In this document: positions 1-6,252 of the stretch, piece after piece
How positions within the stretch are numbered: the first letter of the stretch is position 1
Layout: the number at the start of each line of letters is the position of its first letter
Origin: Campylobacterales bacterium
Lineage (GTDB): Bacteria > Campylobacterota > Campylobacteria > Campylobacterales > QNZT01
Direction: 5' to 3'
Length of the DNA: 6,309 nucleotides
NCBI GenBank assembly: GCA_015489185.1
Contig: WGAE01000156.1
Coordinates: forward strand, 1 to 6,309
Position numbers and translations under genes: made by a program
The notes under the pieces: generated by a model
The model's input: the letters and a program-made list of their open reading frames with translations, nothing else
The model's database searches: none
Told to the model about the DNA's origin: nothing

Positions 1-1120
1 GTTTGGGTGCGGTCACGGGATGTGCCGCGGGGATTGCTGTTTGCGGGGTTGCTTTTTCAAGAATCTCCGATTCGAGCGATGCGATCATCTCGTCGACCTC
101 TTTGATCTTGGTCGCTTCGATCATTTTGAAAAAGAGGAGTGCCAGCACAAATGTTGAGTCGGCGTTGATAAAAAGCAGTTTTTTCGATTCGCTCAGAATT
201 TTGAAGAAGCGATCGCTCAGCATTGTCGTAAAGCGGGGGTCTCCCGCAAAAAAGCGCTCTTTGAGATAGGAGATAAGTTCGTCGATGACCACTTCCCCTT
301 CGTAGTTTTCGAGCGATTTGATCGTTTCGACGATTTTTTCACGGTTGCCGGCGAGGATGTCGTCGAAAATGGTGCTCAGCACCTCCGGATCGAGTACACC
401 CAGCATTTCGGCGACACTTTTGGCATCGACATAGTTTTTGGAGTAGATGATCGCCTGATCAAGCAGGGTAAGCGTATCGCGCAGCGATCCGTTTCCGGCA
501 CGCGTCAAAATCCCCAGTGCCTCCGGTTCGAAAGGGATATTTTCAAGATTGAGAATGTGTGCGAGATGTTTTTGCACCGATCCGTTGGGAATCTTTTTGA
601 AGCGGAAGTGCTGGGTTCTTGAAAGGATTGTGGGCGGCAGTTTCATCGGATCGGTCGTCGCCAGGATAAATTTGACATACTCCGGCGGCTCTTCGAGGGT
701 TTTGAGCAGGGCATTAAACGCCTCTTTGGTAAGCATATGGACTTCATCGATGATGAAGATTTTAAAACGCGCACTGTTGGGTTTATATTTGGTCTGTTCG
801 ATCAGTCCGCGGATATCGTCGATTTTTCGGCTGCTGGCGGCATCCATCTCGATAATGTCGATATGGCGGTTTTCGTTTGCCATTTGACAGTTCTCACATG
901 CTTCACACGGCGTGGAGGAGGGTCCTGCATCGCAAACAAGGCATTTGGCGAAGATGCGTGCCGTTGAAGTTTTGCCGCTGCCGCGCAGACCCGAAAAGAG
1001 GTAAGCGTGTGAGAGACGGTTCTGATCGAGCGCGTGGGTGAGTGTCTGGGTGACGCTCTCCTGTCCGATCAGTTTTTCGAACGAGTCGGGTCTGTATTTG
1101 AGGGCGAGAACTTGTGACAC
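1..1120 (-). CDS. dnaX: DNA polymerase III subunit gamma/tau, 5' part only (runs off the left edge)
   Basis: This encodes the AAA+ clamp-loader ATPase of the replicative polymerase, which loads the beta sliding clamp and, as tau, tethers the polymerase core. Translating the minus strand gives an open frame of 373 codons with no stop before the window edge. Visible motifs: Walker A GLRGSGKTS (about 44-52), the four zinc cysteines C63, C72, C75 and C78 with family spacing, Walker B FIIDEVHML (122-130), sensor 1 LATTDP (153-158), arginine finger in LSR (R168) and sensor 2 GSLRD (R214). From about residue 345 the sequence turns Ala/Pro/Thr-rich, which looks like the linker before the tau-specific domains, so the missing part is the C-terminal region. 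The GTG start at 1118-1120 is chosen because AAGGAG lies 6 bases upstream and the protein opens with the family-typical LALKYRPDSF. It is the third gene after rho and murI, 66 bases from murI, and is probably at least partly co-transcribed with them. A gamma-producing frameshift site, if any, would lie outside the window. Confidence 0.97.
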   Translation of the reverse strand, partial: MSQVLALKYRPDSFEKLIGQESVTQTLTHALDQNRLSHAYLFSGLRGSGKTSTARIFAKCLVCDAGPSSTPCEACENCQMANENRHIDIIEMDAASSRKIDDIRGLIEQTKYKPNSARFKIFIIDEVHMLTKEAFNALLKTLEEPPEYVKFILATTDPMKLPPTILSRTQHFRFKKIPNGSVQKHLAHILNLENIPFEPEALGILTRAGNGSLRDTLTLLDQAIIYSKNYVDAKSVAEMLGVLDPEVLSTIFDDILAGNREKIVETIKSLENYEGEVVIDELISYLKERFFAGDPRFTTMLSDRFFKILSESKKLLFINADSTFVLALLFFKMIEATKIKEVDEMIASLESEILEKATPQTAIPAAHPVTAPK

Positions 1121-1126
1121 CTGCTG

Positions 1127-1132
1127 CTCCTT
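1127..1132 (-). promoter_or_regulatory. Ribosome binding site AAGGAG of dnaX
   Basis: The minus strand reads AAGGAG, then six bases, then GTG. This near-perfect Shine-Dalgarno match fixes the dnaX start at the GTG codon. Confidence 0.85.
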
Positions 1133-1162
1133 GTCTGAATCGCTTCGTGTTTGACTGATCCT

Positions 1163-1168
1163 ATTGTA
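1163..1168 (-). promoter_or_regulatory. Possible -10 element (TACAAT) between murI and dnaX
   Basis: The minus strand carries TACAAT about 43 bases upstream of the dnaX start. This is the same hexamer as in the stronger rho promoter. I see no good -35 element at 16-18 bases; the region there is AT-rich and overlaps the end of murI. It could be a weak internal promoter for dnaX, or chance in an AT-rich spacer. No GC-rich hairpin separates murI from dnaX, so read-through from upstream is expected either way. Confidence 0.3.
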
Positions 1169-1186
1169 CTCTAAAATGGTAAAATT

Positions 1187-1954
1187 TTATTGAAAAATTT
1201 CGTTAGATTGCGGTGTTTCGCCAAGCCATAGCGCGGCGGTCTTTTTGAGGTGTTCGGGGTTTTCGGAGGCAAAGAGTTTGATCTCGGTTTTGTCAAACTG
1301 CTGATCGAAACGGTAGGTGTTCTGGAGATGTTCGACGATCGCCTCTCCCGAATGGATCAGTACGGCGTCGGGGAAATAGCGGCTGATGGCATCGGCGATC
1401 AGCGGGAAGTGGGTACACCCGAGGATGATGAAGTCGGGAGGCGATAGATGGCGAAAATAGTGGTGCATCGTCGTCTCAAGCACCGCGCCTTCGAAAAGCC
1501 CCTCTTCGACGATCGGTACAAAGAGTGAAGGTGAGACTGAGGTGATATCGGTAAAACCCTCCCGGCGAAGCAGTGTTTCATATTTGCCGCTGGCGATCGT
1601 TGCCCTGGTGCCGAGTATGAGTATCGAGACATCTTTGTGCGGGGCGCGGTTTTTGAGAGCCAGTACGCCGGGTTCGATGACGCCGGAGACGCGAAAAGGG
1701 GCGTTGTGGCGCAGTTCCTCAATCGCGTAGGCGCTGACGGAGTTGCATGCGGCGATCAGGATGTCGATGTCGAAGTTTTTGAAAAATTCGAGCGCTTCGA
1801 GCGAATAGCGGATAATTGTATTTTTATCTTTGACGCCGTAGGGGACACGAGCGGTATCGCCGAAGTAGACGATATCGGAAAAGAGGCGATGCTCTTTAAT
1901 GCTTTTAAGAACCGTCAGCCCGCCGACACCGCTGTCAAAGACTCCCGCACGCAT
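1187..1954 (-). CDS. murI: Glutamate racemase
   Basis: MurI interconverts L- and D-glutamate in the cytoplasm, without a cofactor, to supply D-glutamate for the peptidoglycan stem peptide. The 255-residue product has normal family length. Its N-terminus is the classic GVFDSGVGGLTV (D7, S8), followed by PYG (38-40). The two catalytic cysteines are in ACNS (C70) and GCTHFPL (C180, with H182), and FVPIVEEG carries E151. The segments RVPYGVKDK, GVIEPG and LIHSGEAIVE closely resemble the Helicobacter/Campylobacter enzymes as I remember them. The first cysteine motif is CNSVS rather than the common CNTAS, a conservative change next to the catalytic residue. The ATG start lies 7 bases after the rho stop, with GGAG inside that gap, so translation is probably coupled to rho. 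dnaX follows after 66 bases. Confidence 0.97.
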   Translation of the reverse strand: MRAGVFDSGVGGLTVLKSIKEHRLFSDIVYFGDTARVPYGVKDKNTIIRYSLEALEFFKNFDIDILIAACNSVSAYAIEELRHNAPFRVSGVIEPGVLALKNRAPHKDVSILILGTRATIASGKYETLLRREGFTDITSVSPSLFVPIVEEGLFEGAVLETTMHHYFRHLSPPDFIILGCTHFPLIADAISRYFPDAVLIHSGEAIVEHLQNTYRFDQQFDKTEIKLFASENPEHLKKTAALWLGETPQSNEIFQ

Positions 1955-1961
1955 CGTCTCC

Positions 1962-3332
1962 TCAGGCGCCTTCGTTCATGATCGAGAGAAACTCTTCGTT
2001 GTTTTTGGTTTTCTGCATTTTGGCGTAAAGGAATTTGAGCGCTTCGATATCTTCCATCTGACTCATCGCCGAGCGGAGTGCCCACACTTTTTGCAGCACA
2101 TCGGGACGTAACAACAGCTCCTCTTTTCGGGTACCCGATTTGAGAATATCGATTGCCGGGTAGATACGGCGCTCCGCGATTGAGCGGTTGAGAACCGTTT
2201 CACTGTTTCCGGTTCCTTTGAACTCTTCGAAGATCACTTCATCCATGCGGCTTCCGGTTTCGATCAGCGCGGTGGAGATGATGGTCAGGCTTCCCCCCTC
2301 TTCGATATTTCTTGCGGCACCGAAGAAACGTTTGGGTTTATGCAGGGCGTTGGCGTCGACACCGCCGCTGAGTACCTTTCCGCTGGATGGGGTGACGGTG
2401 TTGTAAGCGCGTGCCAGACGGGTGATCGAGTCGAGCAGAATCACGACATCTTTACCCATCTCGACCATTCTTTTGGCGCGTTCGACGACCAGTTCCGCGA
2501 CACGTACGTGGTTTTGCGCCGGCATATCGAATGTCGAGCTGTAAACATCCCCCTTGACCGAACGCTGCATATCGGTCACCTCTTCGGGACGCTCATCGAC
2601 CAGAAGTACCAGCAGTTCCACTTCGGGATGGTTGTGGCTGATACCGTGCGCCAGCTCTTTGAGCAGTTCAGTTTTACCGGTTCTGGGCGGTGCGACGATC
2701 AGTCCGCGCTGTCCTTTCCCGACAGGGGAGAAGAGGTCGATCACACGTCCTGTGAGTCGCTGGGAGTCATATTCGAGTTTGAGTTGTTCGGTCGGATGGA
2801 GCGGCGTGAGGTTATCGAAAAGCGGGCGGTTTCTGCTCTCTTTCATCGGCAGATAGTTGATCGCCTCGATTTTCAGCAGTGCGTAGTAGCGCTCCTGATC
2901 TTTGGGCGGACGTACCTGCCCCGTGACGATATCTCCGGTACGGAGTGCAAATTTGCGAATCTGTGTCGCGCTGACGTAGGCGTCGCTGGAAGAGTTGGAG
3001 AAGTTGGCATCGAGTGCACGCAGAAAGCCGTAGCCGTCGTTAGCGATCTCAAGAATGCCGGTAAAGAGGATATAGCCCCCCTGCGACACCTGTGACTTGA
3101 GGATCTCAAACATCAGATCCTGGCGCTTGAGCTGGTGCGGATTTTCGACGTTGAGTTTATCCGCAAGCTCGAGCAACTCTTCGAGCGGTTTGGTGCGCAG
3201 CTCTTCGATTGTGTAGCCATCGACCGGGACGTGCGTTCGGGTTTTGCCGTTTCGTGTGTTTTGGGAGTGTTGGGCGCCTGAGGGCTGATTTGCAGATGAT
3301 TGTGTGGTTTGGGTATTTGACGATTTATCCAT
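1962..3332 (-). CDS. rho: Transcription termination factor Rho
   Basis: Rho is a hexameric RNA-dependent ATPase/helicase that ends transcription of untranslated RNA. The 456-residue product shows, in order: a polar Asn/Gln/Ser/Thr-rich extension (about 1-38), a Rho N-terminal helical domain (41-80), a cold-shock-like RNA-binding domain with the RNP motif YGFLR (101-105), and the RecA-type motor. Motor motifs are Walker A APPRTGKT (214-221), the catalytic Glu in VDERPEE (E247), Walker B VILLDS (D301), the Q-loop SGKVLSGGVDA (317-327), the R-loop GSRMDE (360-365) and the arginine finger in SGTRKEELL (R402). E. coli Rho lacks the extension and is about 37 residues shorter. The ATG at 3330-3332 has AGAAGG four bases upstream. 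It is the first gene of a probable rho-murI-dnaX transcript, with a leader of roughly 139 bases if the promoter at 3478-3507 is used; Rho commonly limits its own synthesis through its leader. Confidence 0.98.
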   Translation of the reverse strand: MDKSSNTQTTQSSANQPSGAQHSQNTRNGKTRTHVPVDGYTIEELRTKPLEELLELADKLNVENPHQLKRQDLMFEILKSQVSQGGYILFTGILEIANDGYGFLRALDANFSNSSSDAYVSATQIRKFALRTGDIVTGQVRPPKDQERYYALLKIEAINYLPMKESRNRPLFDNLTPLHPTEQLKLEYDSQRLTGRVIDLFSPVGKGQRGLIVAPPRTGKTELLKELAHGISHNHPEVELLVLLVDERPEEVTDMQRSVKGDVYSSTFDMPAQNHVRVAELVVERAKRMVEMGKDVVILLDSITRLARAYNTVTPSSGKVLSGGVDANALHKPKRFFGAARNIEEGGSLTIISTALIETGSRMDEVIFEEFKGTGNSETVLNRSIAERRIYPAIDILKSGTRKEELLLRPDVLQKVWALRSAMSQMEDIEALKFLYAKMQKTKNNEEFLSIMNEGA

Positions 3333-3390
3333 TGTGCCTTCTTTTTTTGCCTTCCGTTTTTGAATTTCGGGGAAGTTTTTCTCTCTTCAT
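3325..3390 (-). CDS. Possible upstream ORF in the rho leader, 21 codons, overlapping the rho start
   Basis: On the minus strand an ATG at 3388-3390 opens a 21-codon frame that ends with TAA at 3325-3327, inside the first three codons of rho and in a different frame. The overlap reads ATGGATAA. The peptide would be strongly basic, with nine Lys/Arg and two Glu. The arrangement would allow translational coupling or leader control of rho; E. coli also has a leader peptide (rhoL) upstream of rho. Against it, I see no Shine-Dalgarno sequence before this ATG, and an ORF this short can arise by chance in A-rich sequence. I do not recognise the peptide. Confidence 0.25.
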   Translation of the reverse strand: MKREKLPRNSKTEGKKRRHNG

Positions 3391-3415
3391 GATGTAGTTT
3401 GTTCGCTTTTTTTGC

Positions 3416-3444
3416 AATATGTTTAATGTTATGAACGATGACAA
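3416..3444 (-). promoter_or_regulatory. Possible second, proximal rho promoter
   Basis: The minus strand reads TTGTCA (3439-3444), then 17 bases, then CATATT (3416-3421). The -35 matches the sigma-70 consensus at five of six positions and the -10 at four of six. It lies downstream of the stronger promoter at 3478-3507 and would shorten the rho leader to about 75 bases. It is weak by sequence and may be chance. Confidence 0.25.
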
Positions 3445-3477
3445 GTTGTAAAATCCAGAAGAGATAAAAGTGACCGT

Positions 3478-3507
3478 ATTGTAGTAAAAAAAGTGTTAAA
3501 ATGTCAA
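3478..3507 (-). promoter_or_regulatory. Main rho promoter, sigma-70 type
   Basis: The minus strand carries a perfect TTGACA (3502-3507), an 18-base spacer and TACAAT (3478-3483). Transcription would start near 3471 and run left through rho, murI and dnaX, leaving a leader of roughly 139 bases before the rho ATG. It is the best promoter match in the window for the left-hand block. Confidence 0.7.
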
Positions 3508-3522
3508 GAAGTTTGTGAAAAA

Positions 3523-3540
3523 TTTGGTTCCTAAACCGAA
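3523..3540. promoter_or_regulatory. Inverted repeat over the ccoI -35 region, candidate operator
   Basis: TTTGGTT and AACCGAA form a 7-bp dyad with a 4-base centre (CCTA), the only imperfection being a T opposite a G. It covers the likely -35 of the plus-strand promoter and ends 6 bases before its TATAAT. It also lies 15 bases from the -35 of the divergent rho promoter. The position suits a repressor or activator site, but I cannot assign it to a regulator family. Confidence 0.35.
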
Positions 3541-3552
3541 ATGCCCTATAAT
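3524..3552 (+). promoter_or_regulatory. ccoI-ccoS promoter, sigma-70 type
   Basis: A perfect TATAAT -10 lies at 3547-3552. TTGGTT (3524-3529), a weak -35, is 17 bases upstream. Transcription would start near 3559, giving a leader of about 30 bases before the ccoI TTG. The -35 sits inside the dyad at 3523-3540. Confidence 0.6.
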
Positions 3553-3572
3553 TTGCGAAAAAATTCAATATG

Positions 3573-3577
3573 TAAGG
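3573..3577 (+). promoter_or_regulatory. Ribosome binding site of ccoI, supporting a TTG start
   Basis: TAAGG matches the 5' part of the anti-Shine-Dalgarno complement and lies 10 bases before the TTG at 3588. The TAA of this site (3573-3575) is also an in-frame stop upstream of ccoI. No ATG or GTG lies between that stop and the TTG, so TTG is the only start that keeps the N-terminal cysteine motif. Confidence 0.6.
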
Positions 3578-3587
3578 TTACGACCCG

Positions 3588-5999
3588 TTGGAAAAGAAGA
3601 TTAAGTGCGACCATTGTCATCTCGAGTTTGACGAATCGGTGATGATTTCGGAAGATGAGGGAGGAAAGAGACTCTATTTTTGTTGCAAGGGGTGTCAGGG
3701 GGTTTATCACCTGTTGAAGGCGGAGGGGCTTGATACGTTCTACGACAAAGTGGGGGAGACGAAGCTCCAGCCCGCCGCGACATCCACAGAAGATCTCTCC
3801 CGTTTTGATACTGAAGGCTTTAAGAAGAAATATGTACGCGAAAAAGAGGGTTTTTACGAAGTGAGTCTGATTATCGAAGGGATTCACTGTTCGGCGTGTG
3901 TCTGGCTGAATGAAAAAGTGTTGCACAAAAAAGAGGGGATCATCGAAGCGAGTATCAATTTTACCAACCACAAGGCGAAAGTGGTCTGGGATCCGGAGGT
4001 TTTGAAGCTCTCTGATATCATTACGACAATCCGCTCGATCGGATACAACGCTTTTCCTTACGATGCGAAGGTGCAGGAAGAGCGTATCAACAAAACCAGA
4101 CGCGATTACTACGCAAGGCTTCTGGTGGGTGTCTTTGCGACGATGAATATTATGTGGATTGCGATTGCACAGTATGTGGGATACTTTACCGGAATGCGCG
4201 CCGACTACAAAAATGTGCTCAACGTGGCGGAGTTTGTGCTCGCGACGCCGACCCTTTTTTATACCGGATGGATCTATTTCAAAGGGGCGTGGTACGGGCT
4301 GAAGAATCGCCATATCAATATGGATTTTCTGATTGCCACGGGTGCTTCGCTGGCGTATCTCTATTCGATCTATGCGATGGTGACGGGTGAAGGGGAGGTC
4401 TATTTCGATTCGGTCGTCATGATCATCACCTTTATCTTCATCGGTAAATATCTGGAGGTGCTGAGCAAGAAGAAAGCGGTCGATACGCTCGATACGATTA
4501 CCGGGGCGTTGCCGACGGAGGTGATTGTCATCGAAAACGGTGAGAAACTGCTTAAACGTGTCGAAGAGGTCCAGGAGGGTGATCTGATCGAAGTGACCCC
4601 GGGCGATAAAGTGGTGATCGACGGGGAGATTGTCTCGGGAGAGGGGAGTTTCGATGAGTCTAGTCTGACGGGAGAGTCACGTCCGGTTTTGAAAAAAGCG
4701 GGCGATGCGATCGTCAGCGGTTCGGTCTGTCTGGACAGCGTCGTACGGTACAAGGCACTTAAATCGTTTGAAAATTCGATGCTTAGTACGATTGTAACGT
4801 TGCTGGAAGAGTCGGTAACGAAAAAGCCCAAAATCGAAAAACTGGCCAATCAAATCTCCGGTTACTTCTCCTTGACGATACTTTTGATCGCGCTGGCTAC
4901 TTTTTTGTGGTGGTACTTTGCAAAAGGGAGTTTTGAACATGCGCTGATTGTCGCGATTTCGGTGATTGTGATCGCCTGTCCCTGTGCGCTGGGGCTTGCG
5001 ACACCGGTGGCGACACTGGTAGGAATCGGTGAGGGGGCAAAACGGGGAATTCTCTTTAAAGAGGCGAGTTTTCTGGAGACGATGGCAAAGAGTGATGTAT
5101 TGTTGCTGGATAAGACCGGTACGGTAACTGAAGGTAAACCGGTGGTGGTGGAGTATCATGAAGTGGCTTCGTACGATCCTGCGATATTGTATACGCTGGT
5201 CGCCTCTTCGAAACATCCGGTAAGCCGGGGAGTCAAAGCGTGGCTGGAGGCACGTTTTGAGACGATAACACCTGTGGAATTGACGGATATCAAAAATATC
5301 GAAGCACGCGGGATTCGTGCGCTCTATGAGGGGAGAGAGATCGCGGGGGGAGGTTTGAAACTGCTCGAAGAGATGGGGATTGAAAGTGATATTCCGCAGG
5401 ATCGTTCGGTTTTTGTCTATCTCGAAAACGGTGAACCCAAAGCGTGGTTCTATCTGCGGGACAATCCCAAAGAGGGGGCGAAAGAAGCGATCGCCGAGAT
5501 TAAAAAGATGGGGCTTGAAGTGGTGATGCTGACGGGAGATATGGCACCTGTCGCTGAACAGATCGCCTCTGAGACGGGGATAGACAAAGTTTTCAGCGGG
5601 CTGTTCCCGCAGGATAAAGCGGCAATTGTTGACCGATATCATGAAGCGGGGCATATTGTGATCATGGCGGGTGACGGCATCAACGACGCACTGGCACTCT
5701 CCAAAAGCGATATCGCCATCGCGATGGGAAGCGGTGCGGATATTTCGGTGCAGGTGAGCGATGTGGTCCTGATCGATGATAAGATCACTTCGTTGCGCGA
5801 TGCGATCAGACTCTCCAAAGCGACTTATCGCAATATCAAACAAAATCTCCTACTCTCTTTGACATATAACGCACTGACCGTACCGCTTGCTGCGGCGGGG
5901 TATGTCATTCCGCTGGTGGCGGCGCTCTCGATGTCGTTGAGTTCGCTGCTGGTCGTGGCGAACGCCGTGCGGATCAAGCGGGTATTTAAACGTACATGA
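3588..5999 (+). CDS. ccoI: Copper-transporting P1B-type ATPase for cbb3 oxidase assembly (CcoI/FixI)
   Basis: This inner-membrane pump moves Cu(I) out of the cytoplasm and, in the CcoI/FixI branch, supplies copper for the CuB site of cbb3-type cytochrome c oxidase. The 803-residue product starts with a cysteine-rich metal-binding domain (C7, C10, C32, C33, C36), then a heavy-metal-associated domain with GIHCSACVW (C101, C104). Eight membrane segments follow, roughly 177-198, 209-232, 244-265, 270-292, 421-443, 451-476, 750-772 and 774-795. Catalytic motifs are TGES (361-364), transport site CPC (464-466), DKTGT (phosphorylated D508), the nucleotide-binding HP (543-544), MLTGD (647-651) and GDGIND (695-700). 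The last two helices carry N753-x6-Y760-N761-x4-P and P775-x6-M782-x2-SS-x5-N, the Cu(I)-specific P1B-1 signatures. The TTG start is supported by an in-frame stop just upstream; the next Met (residue 19) would lose C7 and C10. The cysteine-rich N-terminus and the adjacent ccoS favour CcoI over a detoxifying CopA. Confidence 0.93.
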   Translation: MEKKIKCDHCHLEFDESVMISEDEGGKRLYFCCKGCQGVYHLLKAEGLDTFYDKVGETKLQPAATSTEDLSRFDTEGFKKKYVREKEGFYEVSLIIEGIHCSACVWLNEKVLHKKEGIIEASINFTNHKAKVVWDPEVLKLSDIITTIRSIGYNAFPYDAKVQEERINKTRRDYYARLLVGVFATMNIMWIAIAQYVGYFTGMRADYKNVLNVAEFVLATPTLFYTGWIYFKGAWYGLKNRHINMDFLIATGASLAYLYSIYAMVTGEGEVYFDSVVMIITFIFIGKYLEVLSKKKAVDTLDTITGALPTEVIVIENGEKLLKRVEEVQEGDLIEVTPGDKVVIDGEIVSGEGSFDESSLTGESRPVLKKAGDAIVSGSVCLDSVVRYKALKSFENSMLSTIVTLLEESVTKKPKIEKLANQISGYFSLTILLIALATFLWWYFAKGSFEHALIVAISVIVIACPCALGLATPVATLVGIGEGAKRGILFKEASFLETMAKSDVLLLDKTGTVTEGKPVVVEYHEVASYDPAILYTLVASSKHPVSRGVKAWLEARFETITPVELTDIKNIEARGIRALYEGREIAGGGLKLLEEMGIESDIPQDRSVFVYLENGEPKAWFYLRDNPKEGAKEAIAEIKKMGLEVVMLTGDMAPVAEQIASETGIDKVFSGLFPQDKAAIVDRYHEAGHIVIMAGDGINDALALSKSDIAIAMGSGADISVQVSDVVLIDDKITSLRDAIRLSKATYRNIKQNLLLSLTYNALTVPLAAAGYVIPLVAALSMSLSSLLVVANAVRIKRVFKRT

Positions 6000-6011
6000 A
6001 AGGATTGAAAG

Positions 6012-6242
6012 ATGGATAGTCATATTTTGACACTGATGCTGGGTATCTCCACTTTTTTGGGAGCGCTTGGGCTTGGCGCGTTGTTGTGGGGACTTAAGAC
6101 GGGACAGTTTGATGATCCCAAACGCTTTTTGGACAATGTCCATTTCGATAACGAAGAGGATCTCAACGATGCGGCGCTGATGGAGAAAAAACGGCTTGAA
6201 GCCAAACGCAAACGGGAAAAGGAGTATCGTCCGCCGGATTGA
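6012..6242 (+). CDS. ccoS: Cytochrome oxidase maturation protein CcoS, cbb3-type
   Basis: CcoS is a small inner-membrane protein needed for an active cbb3 oxidase; in Rhodobacter its loss leaves the catalytic subunit without its heme b and copper cofactors. The 76-residue product has one hydrophobic helix (about 5-27) followed directly by the family hallmark GQFDD (31-35). The tail is unusually charged, with a Lys/Arg/Glu-rich stretch at 58-71, and makes the protein somewhat longer than many family members. The ATG start is preceded by AAGGA (6000-6004) with a 7-base spacer, in a 12-base gap after the ccoI stop. The pair is therefore almost certainly one transcript. Confidence 0.92.
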   Translation: MDSHILTLMLGISTFLGALGLGALLWGLKTGQFDDPKRFLDNVHFDNEEDLNDAALMEKKRLEAKRKREKEYRPPD

Positions 6243-6252
6243 TGGAGCGATC

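Noticed and set aside
594..599. AAAAAG run in dnaX (codons around 175) as a gamma/tau frameshift site
   Set aside because: It is preceded by C, not the A AAA AAG heptamer, and lies inside the AAA+ domain. The known E. coli site is far downstream, beyond what this window contains.
549..967. Two plus-strand open frames opposite dnaX
   Set aside because: They lie opposite the clamp-loader Walker, zinc and sensor motifs and have no features of their own.
1171..1188. AAAAT/ATTTT repeat after the murI stop as a terminator
   Set aside because: The stem is only five A:T pairs with no GC core and no clear T-run after it. It is too weak to separate murI from dnaX.
2340..3095. 251-codon open frame on the plus strand inside rho
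   Set aside because: It is antisense to the conserved Rho core, with no ribosome binding site or family resemblance.
3113..3568. 151-codon minus-strand open frame across the intergenic region and the rho start
   Set aside because: Its start lies upstream of the predicted rho transcription start, its second half is an out-of-frame copy of rho, and the hydrophobic first part comes from AT-rich promoter DNA.
3546..4313. 255-codon minus-strand open frame running from ccoI into the intergenic region
   Set aside because: It overlaps the conserved metal-binding region of ccoI and reads as a reverse-strand shadow.
4677..5843. 388-codon open frame on the minus strand inside ccoI
   Set aside because: It is fully antisense to an intact P-type ATPase with every catalytic motif. 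The translation is rich in His, Arg and Phe with no recognisable domain, as expected from reversed codon bias.
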